The notes beneath the pieces are model-generated. The model worked only from the letters and a program-made list of their open reading frames with translations, ran no database searches and was not told the DNA's origin. Below, piece by piece: positions 1 through 11,120 of a stretch of DNA of 64,000 bases; within the stretch, counting starts at the first letter, position 1, and each line of letters starts with the position of its first letter. This stretch comes from Suillus spraguei (lineage: Eukaryota > Basidiomycota > Agaricomycetes > Boletales > Suillaceae). The position numbers and the translations under genes are program-made. Location: NCBI GenBank assembly GCA_016800925.1, contig JABCPU010000356.1, positions 1-64,000 of the forward strand, read 5' to 3'.

Positions 1-544
1 CACCGAAATTGTCACGAACAACGACCCCCAGTCTTGCCACAGCTAAAGCTTTCGCCCTCGGTTAAAATCAGTGTACATCGTTCAGCATGTTTCGTGCCTG
101 CATTGTTTGTGTCAGCAAGTTTAGTCATTCCAGTCAGTCTGTTGCGCTTGCTTCCATCAGTTTTCTTGATCTGCTGGTCAGCCTTGAACTTTGCCCAGTT
201 AAGAACGTGATCAATAATCGTTGATTTATGAACTTTCTTCATGAACTCTTCGGACAATGCGGGCTTCGTGCCGAACTTAGAGGCGGTCAACGTCAGCGTC
301 CCCTTAGTCTGACTGTCAAATGTCGGATTTTCGATGGGAGCGTTGACAAAGATCCACATGTGATTCTTAATCTGTGCTGGCTTCACTATCGCGCCTTTAT
401 TTTTCTTCCCAATGGCAGCGATGAGGTTCTTCGCAATCTGGTCTGCCATGTGGTTGACATGCGTACCGCCCTTCGTAGTTGCGATGGAATTAGCAAAGGA
501 GACCTGCATCAGGAAAAAGGCTATATTGTCGTAGCCCTGGTGAC

Positions 545-1925
545 AGCTATATAGCACTATATAGGCACCGTAGCGCTATGTAGGTACGTATAGGCCCCAT
601 TTGGACTACATCAAGCTATATAGCCACCCTAAGGGCTACATAGAACTACATAGCGCTATATAGCCTAAAGCCGCTACAGGTGCTATGAAACCAAATTCTG
701 TGCCCCAGGCGCACCTGTCGACCATAAGTAGGAGCAATATGACCTTAAAGTACAAGAACTTACAATCAATCTGATGCTGGTATGTAGGATCCCACAAGTG
801 TGACCTTTGGTAGATAGATATTGATCGACTGTTGCCGCAACTTCATGATACTGGTTTGCAATGAAATTGCAATATTATGTAATATATAGCTGCTCAAAAT
901 GCTTACTAAGTTGTATACAAACCGTGGGAGCTAGGGATTTGAAAATTTCTCGCTGAAGTCCTTGGCTTGCTCTGTTACTGACACCCATGAATAGTTCCTT
1001 TCGCTCAGGCTACTCGAGCCTCTTTTCTTTTTGGTTATTCTTCTGGTACCTCCTCCTGGCCGTCTTTGGTGGTCCCTCCTCCCTGGCTCCTTGGTCCCTC
1101 TTCCCTGGCTCCTTGGTGGTCCCTCCTCCCCCCTTGGTCCTCTTTCCTGGCTCCTTGGTGGTCCCTCCTCCCCGGCCCCTTGGTCCATCTTTCCTGGCTC
1201 CTTGGTGGTCCCACCTCCCCGGCTTCTTGGTAGTCCCTCTTCCCTGGCTCCTTGGTGGTCCCTCTTCCCTGGCTCCTTGGTGGCTTGGTTCCTCCTCCCT
1301 GGCTTGGTGGTTCCTCCTCCTGGCTTGGTGGTTCCTCCTCCCTGGCTTGGTGGTCCCTCTTCCCTGGCACCCTCTTCCCCGGCTCCTTGGTGGTCCCTCC
1401 ACCCTGGCCCCTTGGTGATCCCTCCTTCCTGGCTCCTTGGTGGTCCCTTCTTCCTGGCCTTTGTTGGTCCCTCTTTGTGGTCCGTCTCTTGACCTTTGTG
1501 TTTGTCAGAGAGTATGAAGTTGAGACTCGAGCAGTGCGAGGGGGGCTGTGAAGGTGTAGAAATTGGTGATGCTTGATGCTTTTGGATCTTACAAGTGTTG
1601 TATGCATGTCTGGGTGTTACTATAGCTCATTGAATATACTCGATTTCATTGATTTGTGGTTCCGGCATGCTCAGTATGAATCATGAACTATAGTAGTGGT
1701 GTGTAGCTACTGGTAGCTCAAGTACACAATTACTATCGCAACTCCTGTTGCTCTATATAGTACCTGTAGCAGCTCGTAGCAGTCTGTAGCACCTGTAGCT
1801 GGTTGCTACGAGATGCTACAGGAGTTGCCTATAGCTGACCGTGTGACTATGTAGCTACATATAGTGGGTACTTGACACATTGGGCTACAGGCGCTATATC
1901 GGCTATATAGCACTATGTAGTCAAG
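545..1925. mobile_element. 1.4 kb insert in TOP2 with TAGC-rich ends
   Basis: The sequence between the two TOP2 exons begins and ends with almost the same 19-mer, gctatatagcactatatag at 547-565 and gctatatagcactatgtag at 1902-1920. Both ends are crowded with further gctatatagc/gctacatagc-type words (545-680 and 1735-1925). Because gctatatagc is a palindrome, the ends can be read as direct or inverted. The interior holds a CT-rich minisatellite and no gene I recognise. Clustered subterminal words of this sort are typical of transposase-binding ends of non-autonomous DNA transposons. That reading is inference; no clean target duplication was found. Confidence 0.45.
1058..1478. repeat. CT-rich minisatellite
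   Basis: Imperfect tandem copies of a roughly 24-27 base unit built from ggtccctcctccctggctcc followed by ttggt. The plus strand is almost free of A. Long open frames exist in several frames on both strands, but these are by-products of stop-free repeats with Pro/Gly/Trp-rich translations and no domain. Confidence 0.9.
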
Positions 1926-2389
1926 AGTATTTTTGCTGATGTGCTGAAATGTACCATCCGATACGGCGAACGCTACCTCCCACCGCAGGCCGATCTGTTC
2001 ATATATCACGGCTGGCTTTCCCTGCGCTGCCCCTCCCGACGCCTCCGCAGCCTCTGCCGCCGCAGAGTTGAGGTACATCTCAATGTACTGCTTGAAGTTC
2101 TTGATCTTTAGACGCTCGTCGTTCAGGAAAACCTTCACATCCTTGACGGTGCCTGCTAGATCGAATATGTGCCGCTTGAGTAAAGACAGGTATCTTCGTC
2201 AATGGTCTGCATGCCAAAACGCTCCAAGTCCGGCCTGAAGGTGACCTATGTTGATGTCCCGGGCGATGGAGGACTACACACCCTGCGAATGCGCATAGCC
2301 AATCACAGATGTGCTGCAAATGAGAGATTGCGCACAGATACGCATGGGCAATGAGTGTGTGTGCAGTGATGCGCACAGTCACTAAGTAT

Positions 2390-2400
2390 GTGCGCACTGA
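2390..2400. repeat. Target-site duplication, left
   Basis: gtgcgcactga lies immediately before the first element base and is repeated exactly at 7558-7568 just after the poly(A) tail. Allowing two mismatches the match extends three bases further to the left. Confidence 0.8.
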
Positions 2401-3511
2401 CAGACCCAGAACGTATGCAACAGCTGCCAAGACTAACATCCCTCCCCCTCTAACCAAGGCACTAGCAAGAAACGAAGCACAGGCAAGACAGATACTAATC
2501 GACAGACGCTCACCGGTACACATCAACTCCCTACGAGAACTGACAGAGGTCCATCTGGTAAAGAAAGCCTCACTTGCAATAGAACTAATGGAAAAGGAGG
2601 GGACAGAAATCCCTAAAGAGCTAATGTTCATCTCAGCTCGCCGTCTACCACATGGAGGAATCTTGTATGAACTCAATTCAAACGAGGCAGCCTTGTGGTT
2701 CAACGTCCCGGCCAACCGCAGCAACTTCCTCAATCATTTCGGACCAGAAATAATAATCAAGGACTGCACATACCATGTTCTGATTGAAAACGTCCCGCTA
2801 TCCTTCGCCCCCAACAACCCAGCAGCGATAGCGGACATCGAGAAGAAAGCTGGCCTGAAAACGAGATCAATAAGCAAGGCGCGCTACATCAAACCAGAAG
2901 CAAGACGCCACCCGAACCAACGAACCGCTCACACGATTTTCACCTTCTACACGAAGGAAGCAGCAAACCAAGCTATCAAGTTCGGACTATCAGTCGAAGG
3001 GAAAAAGGTATACGGAAGGAAACTGATCCCAGAACCTACCAGGTGCCTCAAGTGCCACTCCTTTGACGGTGCCCACATGGCAGCAGAATGCCCACAAGAG
3101 CATGAAGTTTGCGGAACGTGCGGTGAACACCACAGGACCTCCACGTGTCAAATTTCGGACCAGAATGAATACCACTGCAAGAACTGTGATGTCAAGGGCC
3201 ATGCTACTTGGAGCAGAGAGTGCCCAACGTTCAAAAGGAAGTGGGATGCGTACAAGGAAAGAAACGAGGATGCTAAGTACTGCTTTTACCTAACGGAAGA
3301 CCCACTTACCTGGGAGACCCTCCCACGATCGAAGTCAGAACAGGACAGTGAACCCCCCCAGAGACTCGAAGACCCCCTACTCAACAACACCAGCAGCGCT
3401 ACTCCTCACCAAAGGACCGAACAGGACACTGGCAGACGGTCAACAGGCATCGCAACGCCCCCGCGACGTGGAACCTCCGGAACCCAAACAACACCAACAG
3501 GCACCCAATAG
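2401..3511 (+). pseudogene. LINE ORF1, gag-like with three zinc knuckles (5'-truncated)
   Basis: Open frame through 3511. An ATG at 2351 is in frame, but it and its first codons lie upstream of the target duplication, so they are flanking DNA and not the element's own start. The true N-terminus is missing. Near the C-terminal third are three cysteine clusters: CLKCHSFDGAHMAAEC (CX2CX6HX4C), CGTCGEHHRTSTC (CX2CX3HX4C) and CKNCDVKGHATWSREC (CX2CX4HX6C). This is the expected nucleic-acid-binding part of a LINE ORF1. A Pro/Thr/Gln-rich tail follows. The stop at 3509 may be premature, because a low-complexity Pro-rich frame continues in +3 to about 3599. Confidence 0.8.
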
Positions 3512-3714
3512 GACAAACCCGTCTCCCAGAATCCTGGCACCTGACAGCCCCACGCCAGCAACAAAACCAACCGAAAGACCACCAGCAGCAGGAAGATGAA
3601 AAAAGACAATCCACCCCCTCAAATTGGTCGCACACACCCTATGGTTCCCCGTACGATCAGTATAGCACAGGAGGATGGGATCAAGATCACGCCGGTAACC
3701 TATAAATAACGAAG

Positions 3715-6700
3715 CCAACAACGAACCACCGGAACGTGACGACCTAAGGATATGGCAGCAAAACCTCCGAAAATCGAATAATGCCTGGGAACACATGCTT
3801 AGAAACCTCGACCCCAACTACTACGACATTGCCTGCATCCAAGAACCTTTCCTCAACCCTGTAAATGGGCATGCTAATCAACTTATTATCATTGTACAAT
3901 TTAGTCCAGGTACTCCCCCCGAACATCGCCACCCTAGAAGCGTCAGCAACCAAGAATCTAACCAAGACCGGACAACGTCTTTTGCTCGGCCGAATTCGAA
4001 CACTCATTCAACCAGTGCAGCGTGGAACAGCAACTCCGCCCAGTAATAACGGACCACTTTCCCATTATCAGCACCATCAACCTAAAACCAGAACGCACAA
4101 CCCCAATGCCAAAAAGAAACTTCAGGGACACTGACTGGGAGGAGTTCCGCGAACTCCTCACAACCAAACTCAACGCTATCCCTCCAGCAACGGAGCTGAC
4201 CAGCCGCGAACTGTTCGACAAAGCGTTCAAAGCACTAACATCATGCATAGTGGAAACGGTCGAGGTATGCGTCCCACAGACTAAGCCATCCCCATACACA
4301 AAAAGATGGTGGTCGAAGGACCTGGATACCAAACGGAAAGCAGTCCTCAAAAAGGGAAGACAAGCAAGGAAGAAGCTAACAAGGCGGAACGATCCCATAC
4401 ATGAGGAGTACAGAGTAGCGCGTAACAAATTCTCGGAAAGTTTCAAGAAAGCAAAGGAGAACCACTGGAAAGAATGGTTGGAAACACTAACGCTTTCAGG
4501 GACGTGGAACTTCCATAAATACGCGGCAGGAGACCCCACTGACCAGATACATACAAGAATCAAAACGCTGCAAGACCCAAGTGAAAACGACCAGACCAGC
4601 TTCACGCAAGAAAATGAGCGCAAGAGCGAACTACTCTATGACGTATTCTTCAGACCAGCCCCGGAGAACGACTACGTAGATCCTGATTTCAAGTATAACC
4701 CTCCGGTATGCGAATTCAAACTGATAACCGATTCGCAGGTACACCGAGCCATTACAAAACTCTCCCCACTCAAGGCACCGGGACTCAATGGTATGAGCAA
4801 CATAGTATACATGAAGTGCGCAGACCTACTAGTACCGTTCATGGCACCAATTTTCAGAGCGACATTCACACTCGAGGCATACCCGTCGGAATGGAAATGT
4901 TCATCAACTGTAGTACTACGAAAGCCGGAAAGACCAGACTACAGCATGCCCAAGGCATACAGGCCAATCACGCTATTGGACACGATGGCTAAGATTTTGA
5001 CATCCTGTATAGCAGACGATCTGACCTATATCGCAGAGGAACATAACTTACTGCCCCCAACTCATTTCGGCGGCCGTCCGGGAAGATCAACAGTGGATTC
5101 GTTACACCTGCTCACCAAATTTATAACCGACTCCTGGGCGTCAAAGAAGGACCACGTCTCATTGCTGTTTCTAGACGTGAAAGCAGCCTTCCACAGTGTG
5201 GTTACTAACAAGCTACTACACAACCTCCGCAAGGCGGGAATCCCAAGGCAATACATTGAATGGTATAGACGAAGGCTCGACAACAGAACAACGCACCTCT
5301 TCTTCGACGATTATAAATCAAACCTATTCAATGTACCGGACGGACTAGACCAGGGCTGCCCTTTATCCCCGCTAGGATTCATTTTCTACAACTCCGGAGT
5401 CTTAAACGTTGCTGACCCAAATCCAAGAAGCGACGAACTAAGCCTGGGATTCATTGATGACGTGGCGCTCTTGGCAAGAGGAGGCTCGTACGAAGAATCA
5501 AACGCAAAGTTAAAGAAAATGATGGAAAAGCAGGGAGGAGCTCTGGAATGGAGCAAAGAACAAAACGCTGAGTTCGAGCTAGACAAAACCGCACTGATAT
5601 GCCTTTCTAGAAAATGAATACCCAGCGCTGAAAACCCCAACAAGACTGTCCCGACCCCACGCATACCCATGACCATACGCAACCACACGATCCACCCATC
5701 AAAATCGCACAAGTTCCTCGGTATCATAGTGGACGAAGACCTGAATTTCAAGGCACATGCAGCCCATGCCCTCGCCAAAGGAACAAAATATGCGATGGCC
5801 TGCAACAGGATGATTCGACCCACAAAGGGCATACATGGACGGTTAATGAAGAGGCTTTACGAAGGTGTCATCATACCAAATATGCTATATGCGGCGGACG
5901 TGTGGTGCGCAGGTTTGGTTGCAAAGGGCAGGGGCAAGAAGGGAGGGGGAAGAGGCGCCAGAGGCTTCGCATCCCAAATGGCCAGAGTACAGCGAATGGC
6001 AATGCTATCGATCACAGGAGGACTAAGATCTACTGCTTCAGACATGTTAGATGCGCACGCTAATATCTTACCCTTCCAACAGAACCTGCGCAAAATATGC
6101 TATAGGGTCATATTAAGAATGGCATCCCTACCAGCGCACCACCCATTAGCAAAGGGAATCAAGACGGCCTACAATTACTGCGAGTACCGCGAGTTCAAGG
6201 GGAAAAAGCGACACCCATCCCTGCTGCACAAACTCATGAACGAATTCCAGGTAAACCCGTCAAAAACGGAGAAGATCGATCCCGTCAGGCATTACCCCAA
6301 ATGGGAACCCGACGTAACCACGCAAATAGCAGAAAGTGCTGAGACTGCAATGAACTCGCAAACAAAGACCTCCGAGCATACTCAGATGGGTCACTGGTAG
6401 ATGGAGGGGTGGGAGGAGCAGCAGTAGTGATGAATGGCAACGAAGTAATAGGGAGCAAGAGATTTCACCTGGGAAGCGACCGTGAGCACACGGTGTATGA
6501 GGCAGAGCTGGTGGGAATGATCCTAGCGGTGCAGTTGTTGAAGGAGAAGGAGAACGGAGGAAGAAGAGGGGGAACCATGTCGCTGGGAGTAGACAACTAG
6601 GCCGCAATCAACACCACGGCAGCTTTCAGATCACAGCCCGGTCACTACTTGATGGACGCTTTCCACGACGACCTCAGACGTCTCATACCAGATGACGATG

Positions 6701-7344
6701 AAAGAAAGCTCACCATACGATGGACGCCCGGACATGTGGGCATACAGGGCAATGAGGAGGCAGACGCACACGCAAAGAGAGCGGCAAGGAAGGAGGCATC
6801 GGAAGCCAGAGAACTGCCAAGATCACTCCGGAACGGAAAGCGAGAAACCCGGACGCTACTGCATAGCAAAGCGGCGCTGAAGCAGCACTTCTACGCAAGA
6901 ATCAAGTCAGAGGCAATCACAGTAATGAAGAAGTCCCCGCGTTATATATTACTAAACTCCATCGACCCCTTGGCGCCATCAAAGAAATTCGAGGAGAAAA
7001 CAGAGAAACAGCCTAGATGACACTGCTCACTGTTAATCCAACTCCGCACTGGCCACATCGCGCTGAACAAACACTTCAAACGAATCGCGAAATCACCGAC
7101 AGCATGCTGCCCAACCTGCGAAACCCACGACGAATCAGTACATCATTTCCTCCTAGTTTGCCCAGCGTACACCCAGCGGCGCGAAAGACTACGAGACGAA
7201 GTAGGCGCGCGCCAATGTAACATCAAGTACCTCCTGAACGAAAAGAAGAGCATGAGAGAAACACTGACATACATCACTCGGACAAGAAGACTGGAGACCA
7301 TTTTTGGAGACGTGACCCCCCCGGAGGAAAAGGAAGCAGAATAG
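3715..7344 (+). pseudogene. LINE ORF2: endonuclease remnant, reverse transcriptase, RNase H
   Basis: The frame opens with an APE-type endonuclease start (RIWQQNLRKSNNAWEHML, then YDIACIQEP) at about 3745-3870. It jumps at about 3900-4000 to the end of that domain (ITDHFPIISTINL at ~4050), so most of the endonuclease has been deleted. RT follows (4100-5620 and on), with the catalytic FIDDVALLAR at about 5450. Compared with copy 2 there is a TGA at 5615-5617 where the other copy has Arg, a one-base loss near 6360 shifting to frame 1, a TAG at 6598-6600 replacing Gln in the RNase H motif VDNQAA, and a TGA at 7018-7020. RNase H residues are visible (AYSDGS, EAELVGM, WTPGHVGIQGNEEAD). The reading frame ends at 7344. 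Confidence 0.88.
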
Positions 7345-7557
7345 AGAGACAGAAGCGACCCACCCCAATCCCAACCTTACCATAACAAGAGCCTGAAGAA
7401 GGCCTTAACCGTTCCCGCGCAAGCCGGAACCATTGTATAGCGTAGACAACACACATAGTAAATAATGGAACAAAACGAAAGTAGAATAGAGTAGGTAGTG
7501 TCCAACATAGGGCTTCGCCCCAACGGACAATAAACAAGGATCCAAAAAAAAAAGCAC

Positions 7558-7568
7558 GTGCGCACTGA
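7558..7568. repeat. Target-site duplication, right
   Basis: gtgcgcactga, identical to 2390-2400, four bases after the poly(A) tail of the LINE. Confidence 0.8.
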
Positions 7569-7959
7569 TGTTGATGCTACCAATCAAAGTCAGACTGCTG
7601 ATTCCATTAGCATACATGTATGTTAAACTGATGCTCACAGCCAACAAGATTGTGCGCACCCAATGTGCATGACAAATGTGCTGGAAATCAAAGACAAAAG
7701 ACAGACTTTATTAGCATACACCTAGTACTAGATTTTGTTGTTCACTAACATAAGCGTATGTCACCCTTTATCAGGCGCCCGCCTGTGTCCGGACTACTAA
7801 AATCAGCCATAACTTCCAAGGCGTGCTTCCTGGCACATGACCTTGCTTCTGGAAGATAAAGTAAGATGATGTTCATGTGGTCTTCTTGTTATCTCCAGGA
7901 GAGTATTTATCTGTGTTGTTTCTTGTGCGATATGCTGGAGCTTTTGTTGATACCCTGCC
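7569..7959 (+). other. Intergenic stretch upstream of dihydropyrimidinase
   Basis: No reading frame with recognisable content. It presumably holds the promoter and 5' UTR of the dihydropyrimidinase gene. I see no convincing TATA box close to the start; a C/T-rich tract precedes the ATG. Confidence 0.5.
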
Positions 7960-9704
7960 ATGGATTTTGACCTCGTCATTCGCAATGGTACAGTTGTGAC
8001 TGCATCGGACATTTGGGAGTCTTGTGATATTGGAATCAAAGTACGAACACCACCTACTATTGTGTTCGAGTTTTACTGATGTGTCACTGTCCATGCCAGG
8101 ATGGAACCATTGTCGCTATAGGTCCTCGTCTTTCAGCTGCACCCGGTGCACAAGAGATTGACGCTGAAGGGGCTTTTATAACTCCTGGAGGAATCGATGC
8201 TCATGTTCATCTGAGCCAGGTTAGTAAATCTCATCATCTTCTTCTCAGACACTTATCATGTTGTGTAGTTTTTCGAAGCTACCGTTGGTGTAGACATTGA
8301 TCACTCTATCATTACGAATGGGGTTGTCCCCGATCCCGAAAACTTTGTCGGTGACACTTTCATTACGGGCACGCGCAGTGCGGTAGCTGGAGGAACGACA
8401 ACAGTAATCACGTTCGCTTCTCAAATGAAAAAGGATGAGAGTATCATTACTGTTATCGAGGACTATCACAAACTCGCCAAGGACCAATCCTATTGCGACT
8501 ATGCTTTCCATGTCATCATCACCAATCCGACGCCCCAAATCGTCGAAAATGAATTCCCGCGGATGGTGGATGAGTACGGAATCACGAGTGTGAAGTTGTA
8601 TATGACATACAAACCATTGAGACTTCTGGATTACCAGATTCTCGATGTCATGTATTTCGCTCGGAAACTTGGTATCACGACGATGGTGCACGCTGAGAAT
8701 GCTGATGTCATTGACTGGATGACGCAGCATCTAGAGCAGAAGCTCATGACTCATCCTTATCACCATGGCACATCTCGACCTCCGATCGTGGAGGCTGAGG
8801 CTACGGTGAGTTTATTTTGTACTTCATTTGAAATGACATACTCATATTATATTAGAACCGTGTCATTTGTTTGGCTGAACTCATGGATACACCGATCCTG
8901 CTCGTACATATATCTGGTGGGCCTGCCGCGACACACATCCGCAATGCACAAACGAGGCTGCTTCCTATCTACGGTGAAACGTGTCCCCAGTACATGTTCC
9001 TTCTCGCCGATTCGATGCAAAAGGGGGACTTTGAAGGTACTGACTCGTCTGCTATATTCTGCTAACCTTTGTCTTACCTGCTTTATGCAGGAGCCAAGTG
9101 TGTATGCTCACCTCCAATCCGGGAGGACAAGTCCGACCAAGACGCCATGTGGGCTGGGGTCAGGAACGGAACATTCACCATTGTTTCTTCAGACCATTCC
9201 CCTACCAAATTCAATCATCCAAACGGAAAGCAGCGCGGGCTCAAAGACGGAAACCTTCCATACGGCAAATTCCGCCTCATCCCCAATGGGCTGCCTGGTG
9301 TCGAAACTCGTGTTCCTCTTCTTTTCTCTGGCGGCGTCCTCTCCGGGCGCATCTCCCCACAGAAATTTGTCGAGGTCACATCGACAAACCCAGCTAAGCT
9401 GTATGGATTGAAGAAAAAGGGCAGCATCGCCCCTGGCTTCGATGCTGATCTAGTTATCTGGTACCCGCAAACGAAGTTCCAGTCATTCAAGCTCATGAAT
9501 GAGATGTTGCACCATGCTGTCGACTATACACCGTTTGAGGGTATTGAGTTCAAGAACTGGCCGAGGTACACGATTATCAGAGGTAAGGTGGTGTTCAGCC
9601 ATGGGGAGGTGGTTGGGGAGATGGAGTACGGTCAGTACATCCGGAGGCAGAAGAGTCTACTTCCAGGACCAAGAGACGTTTGGTTGAGCGAATGGCGGCC
9701 TTAA
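7960..9704 (+). CDS. PYD2: Dihydropyrimidinase (5,6-dihydropyrimidine amidohydrolase)
   Basis: Five exons join in frame to 510 residues: 7960-8040, 8100-8219, 8269-8805, 8856-9036, 9091-9704, all with GT-AG introns of 49-59 bases. The length matches the family (about 500). It belongs to the cyclic amidohydrolase superfamily and hydrolyses dihydrouracil/dihydrothymine to N-carbamoyl-beta-amino acids, the second step of reductive pyrimidine breakdown, in the cytosol. Zinc-binding features are present: DAHVHL, the lysine to be carbamylated in SVKLYMTYK, His in MVHAENADVI, HISGGPAA and the Asp in SSDHSPTKF. PGFDADLVIW marks the C-terminal beta-sandwich return. The start is chosen because it gives the typical FDLVIRNGTVVTA N-terminus. 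No stop or frame defect was found, so this is probably a working gene, beside a dead LINE. Confidence 0.95.
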
Positions 9705-11005
9705 ACTTGGTACGCGAAGCACCAGAACCATTAATTGTCGCAAGTAATTTCCGAATCTCATGCTTCCATTGATATCTAGCTACACTGTGTTCACTATGTA
9801 ATATAGCCTGTACAAGTTGAATTATGCACTTTCAATTGAATTCGATTATCGCCATCACCGTTGTAAAGCCATAAAGATTGATTCTCTATGCAAATGACAC
9901 GATAATGTGATGCATGCAATTGTCAGGATAGTACAGTTGAATGGATCCGAACTTGACATAACTGGAATCGCATTTGCTACCATGCTCCAGGAAGAATTTT
10001 TAGCAAATGGTCTCAGTATGTATATCTACTCAAGTTGACGAGTTACCTGTTGAATGGAATAACTATGGACAACCGACTTTTCATCTGTACCCCTATAGTA
10101 GTCTAGACATTGTCAGTGGAGACCAGAGGAAGAGAGGGCGGCTCCCCATTGAATTGTAAAATACCTGGCGGTGAGGAGCCTGATTATGTCCTGCACATTT
10201 ATACTGCTCGTGTCGTCCATCCATAGCTAGTGGACTGTGGTACCTGAGTAGCCACAAAATGTTGGATCTCAGGGGTCAAGGTACGAGCTCGACACTTATC
10301 GGGAATCTTTGGGATCGATGGCGCATCAATGGCGCAATATTACCGGGCGTCGGCAGCATGGTTTTAGCGTTGACCGGCATATATAAGGAGGTATTTTTCT
10401 GTAGGAGTACGCTATGCGTTTGTCAGCGGGTTCACTGTAAAACCTGAGTTGGTATTACTTCACAGAACGTGTCCAAGACTTGCGTGCAACTCAACACAAA
10501 ATTCATAAAACACTCCCTCCGTAAATTCAGTCAAATGGTTGAATTGCTAGGATTAGTAAATAAACATAAACAATCTGTATCAGGACCTGTGCCACAAATA
10601 ATGACAAACATACTCAAATTTGGGATGTCAATTCAAACTCCCACGCCTCTGTCTTCTCTAATGCCATTACATACCTTAACTATAGTATGACCAAGTCTTC
10701 TTGTCTGTTTGCACTCATGTCATGATCTGGACATGTCACATCAAGTTAAGGTGATAGCCCTGGTCAGTGGCTTCCCGCGCTCCCTGTTTGCCGTGCATAG
10801 CCCTGGTTGGTGGCTTCTCGCGCTCCCTCTTTTTGTGGTGCATAGCCATAGTCCACTCAGCGTCTTTTCTAGTACCATACTGCCTCTTCTTTTAGTACCA
10901 TACTATGAAGCTTTTTACTACCTATACCTTGTTACCTGACCAAACTTGTCCTTTGTATGATAGACTTCCTTCCCCGACACCCACTTTAGTGGACACTCCT
11001 TTGAC
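9705..11005. other. Intergenic, no gene recognised
   Basis: Only short frames without domains. An imperfect tandem duplication sits at 10756-10843. The first 150 bases presumably contain the 3' UTR of the dihydropyrimidinase gene. Confidence 0.6.
10756..10843. repeat. Imperfect 43-45 bp tandem duplication
   Basis: Two adjacent copies of a unit starting agccctgg, then tggcttc, cgcgctccct and ending gtgcat, with a few substitutions and a small indel between copies. Confidence 0.75.
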
Positions 11006-11120
11006 TTCGTGCTCCCTTTTGGCTTCCTGTGCCGAAGGCACAACGGATAGTGGACTCGTTATGATAACGAGTCCACTATCCGTTGTGCCTCCGGCACAGG
11101 AAGCCAAAAAGGAGCACGAA
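11006..11120. repeat. 115-bp near-perfect palindrome
   Basis: Left arm from 11006 (ttcgtgctccc) to 11062 (ctcgttat) and right arm from 11064 (ataacgag) to 11120 (ggagcacgaa) are reverse complements over 57 bases, with two mismatches and a single central base. Each arm also contains its own small hairpin (tgtgcc-gaa-ggcaca). Extrusion would give a long cruciform. It is probably a foldback transposable element or a head-to-head duplicated element end. Confidence 0.92.

Larger units (their letters stand above)
12..2262 (-). pseudogene. TOP2: DNA topoisomerase II fragment, interrupted and truncated
   Basis: Two exons of TOP2 read on the minus strand: 2262-1937 (transducer region, with KVFLNDERLKIKNFKQY and ending AFAVSDGTFQ) and 503 to the window edge (starting VSFANSIATTKGGTHVN, right after a splice acceptor, and reaching the TOPRIM motif LILTEG). 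In intact TOP2 these two blocks are contiguous. Here about 1.4 kb of unrelated repeat lies between them and the upstream exon has lost its donor. The first exon has a one-base deletion near 2190 (frame changes between IDEDT and LLKRHIFDLAG). At the TOPRIM end about eight bases are missing, so EGDSA reads EGES and the frame shifts. The ATPase domain is absent. Seen: truncation and frameshifts. Inference: a dead copy, with the functional TOP2 elsewhere. Confidence 0.85.
2401..7557 (+). mobile_element. Non-LTR retrotransposon (LINE), copy 1
   Basis: A nearly complete LINE: gag-like ORF1 with zinc knuckles, then ORF2 with endonuclease start, reverse transcriptase and RNase H, then a 3' UTR ending in ten A at 7544-7553. 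An 11-bp target duplication (2390-2400 and 7558-7568) brackets it. The 5' end falls inside ORF1, so the copy is slightly 5'-truncated. It is dead: most of the endonuclease domain is deleted, there are three in-frame stops in ORF2 (5615, 6598, 7018) and a frameshift near 6360. The last ~50 bases of the 3' UTR match copy 2 at 20.5 kb. The layout (endonuclease, RT, RNase H, CCHC ORF1) fits the Tad/I-like group of fungal LINEs. Clade is inference. Confidence 0.92.

Noticed and set aside
987..1607. Overlapping open frames of 85-190 codons on both strands
   Set aside because: They lie in the CT-rich minisatellite; translations are Pro/Gly/Arg low complexity and the frames are open only because the unit lacks stops.
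2351..2400. ATG at 2351 as the natural start of LINE ORF1
   Set aside because: It lies upstream of the target-site duplication, so it is host sequence that happens to be in frame.
2080..2733. 217-codon minus-strand ORF across the LINE border
   Set aside because: It spans the TOP2 fragment, flanking DNA and antisense of LINE ORF1; only the TOP2 part is meaningful.
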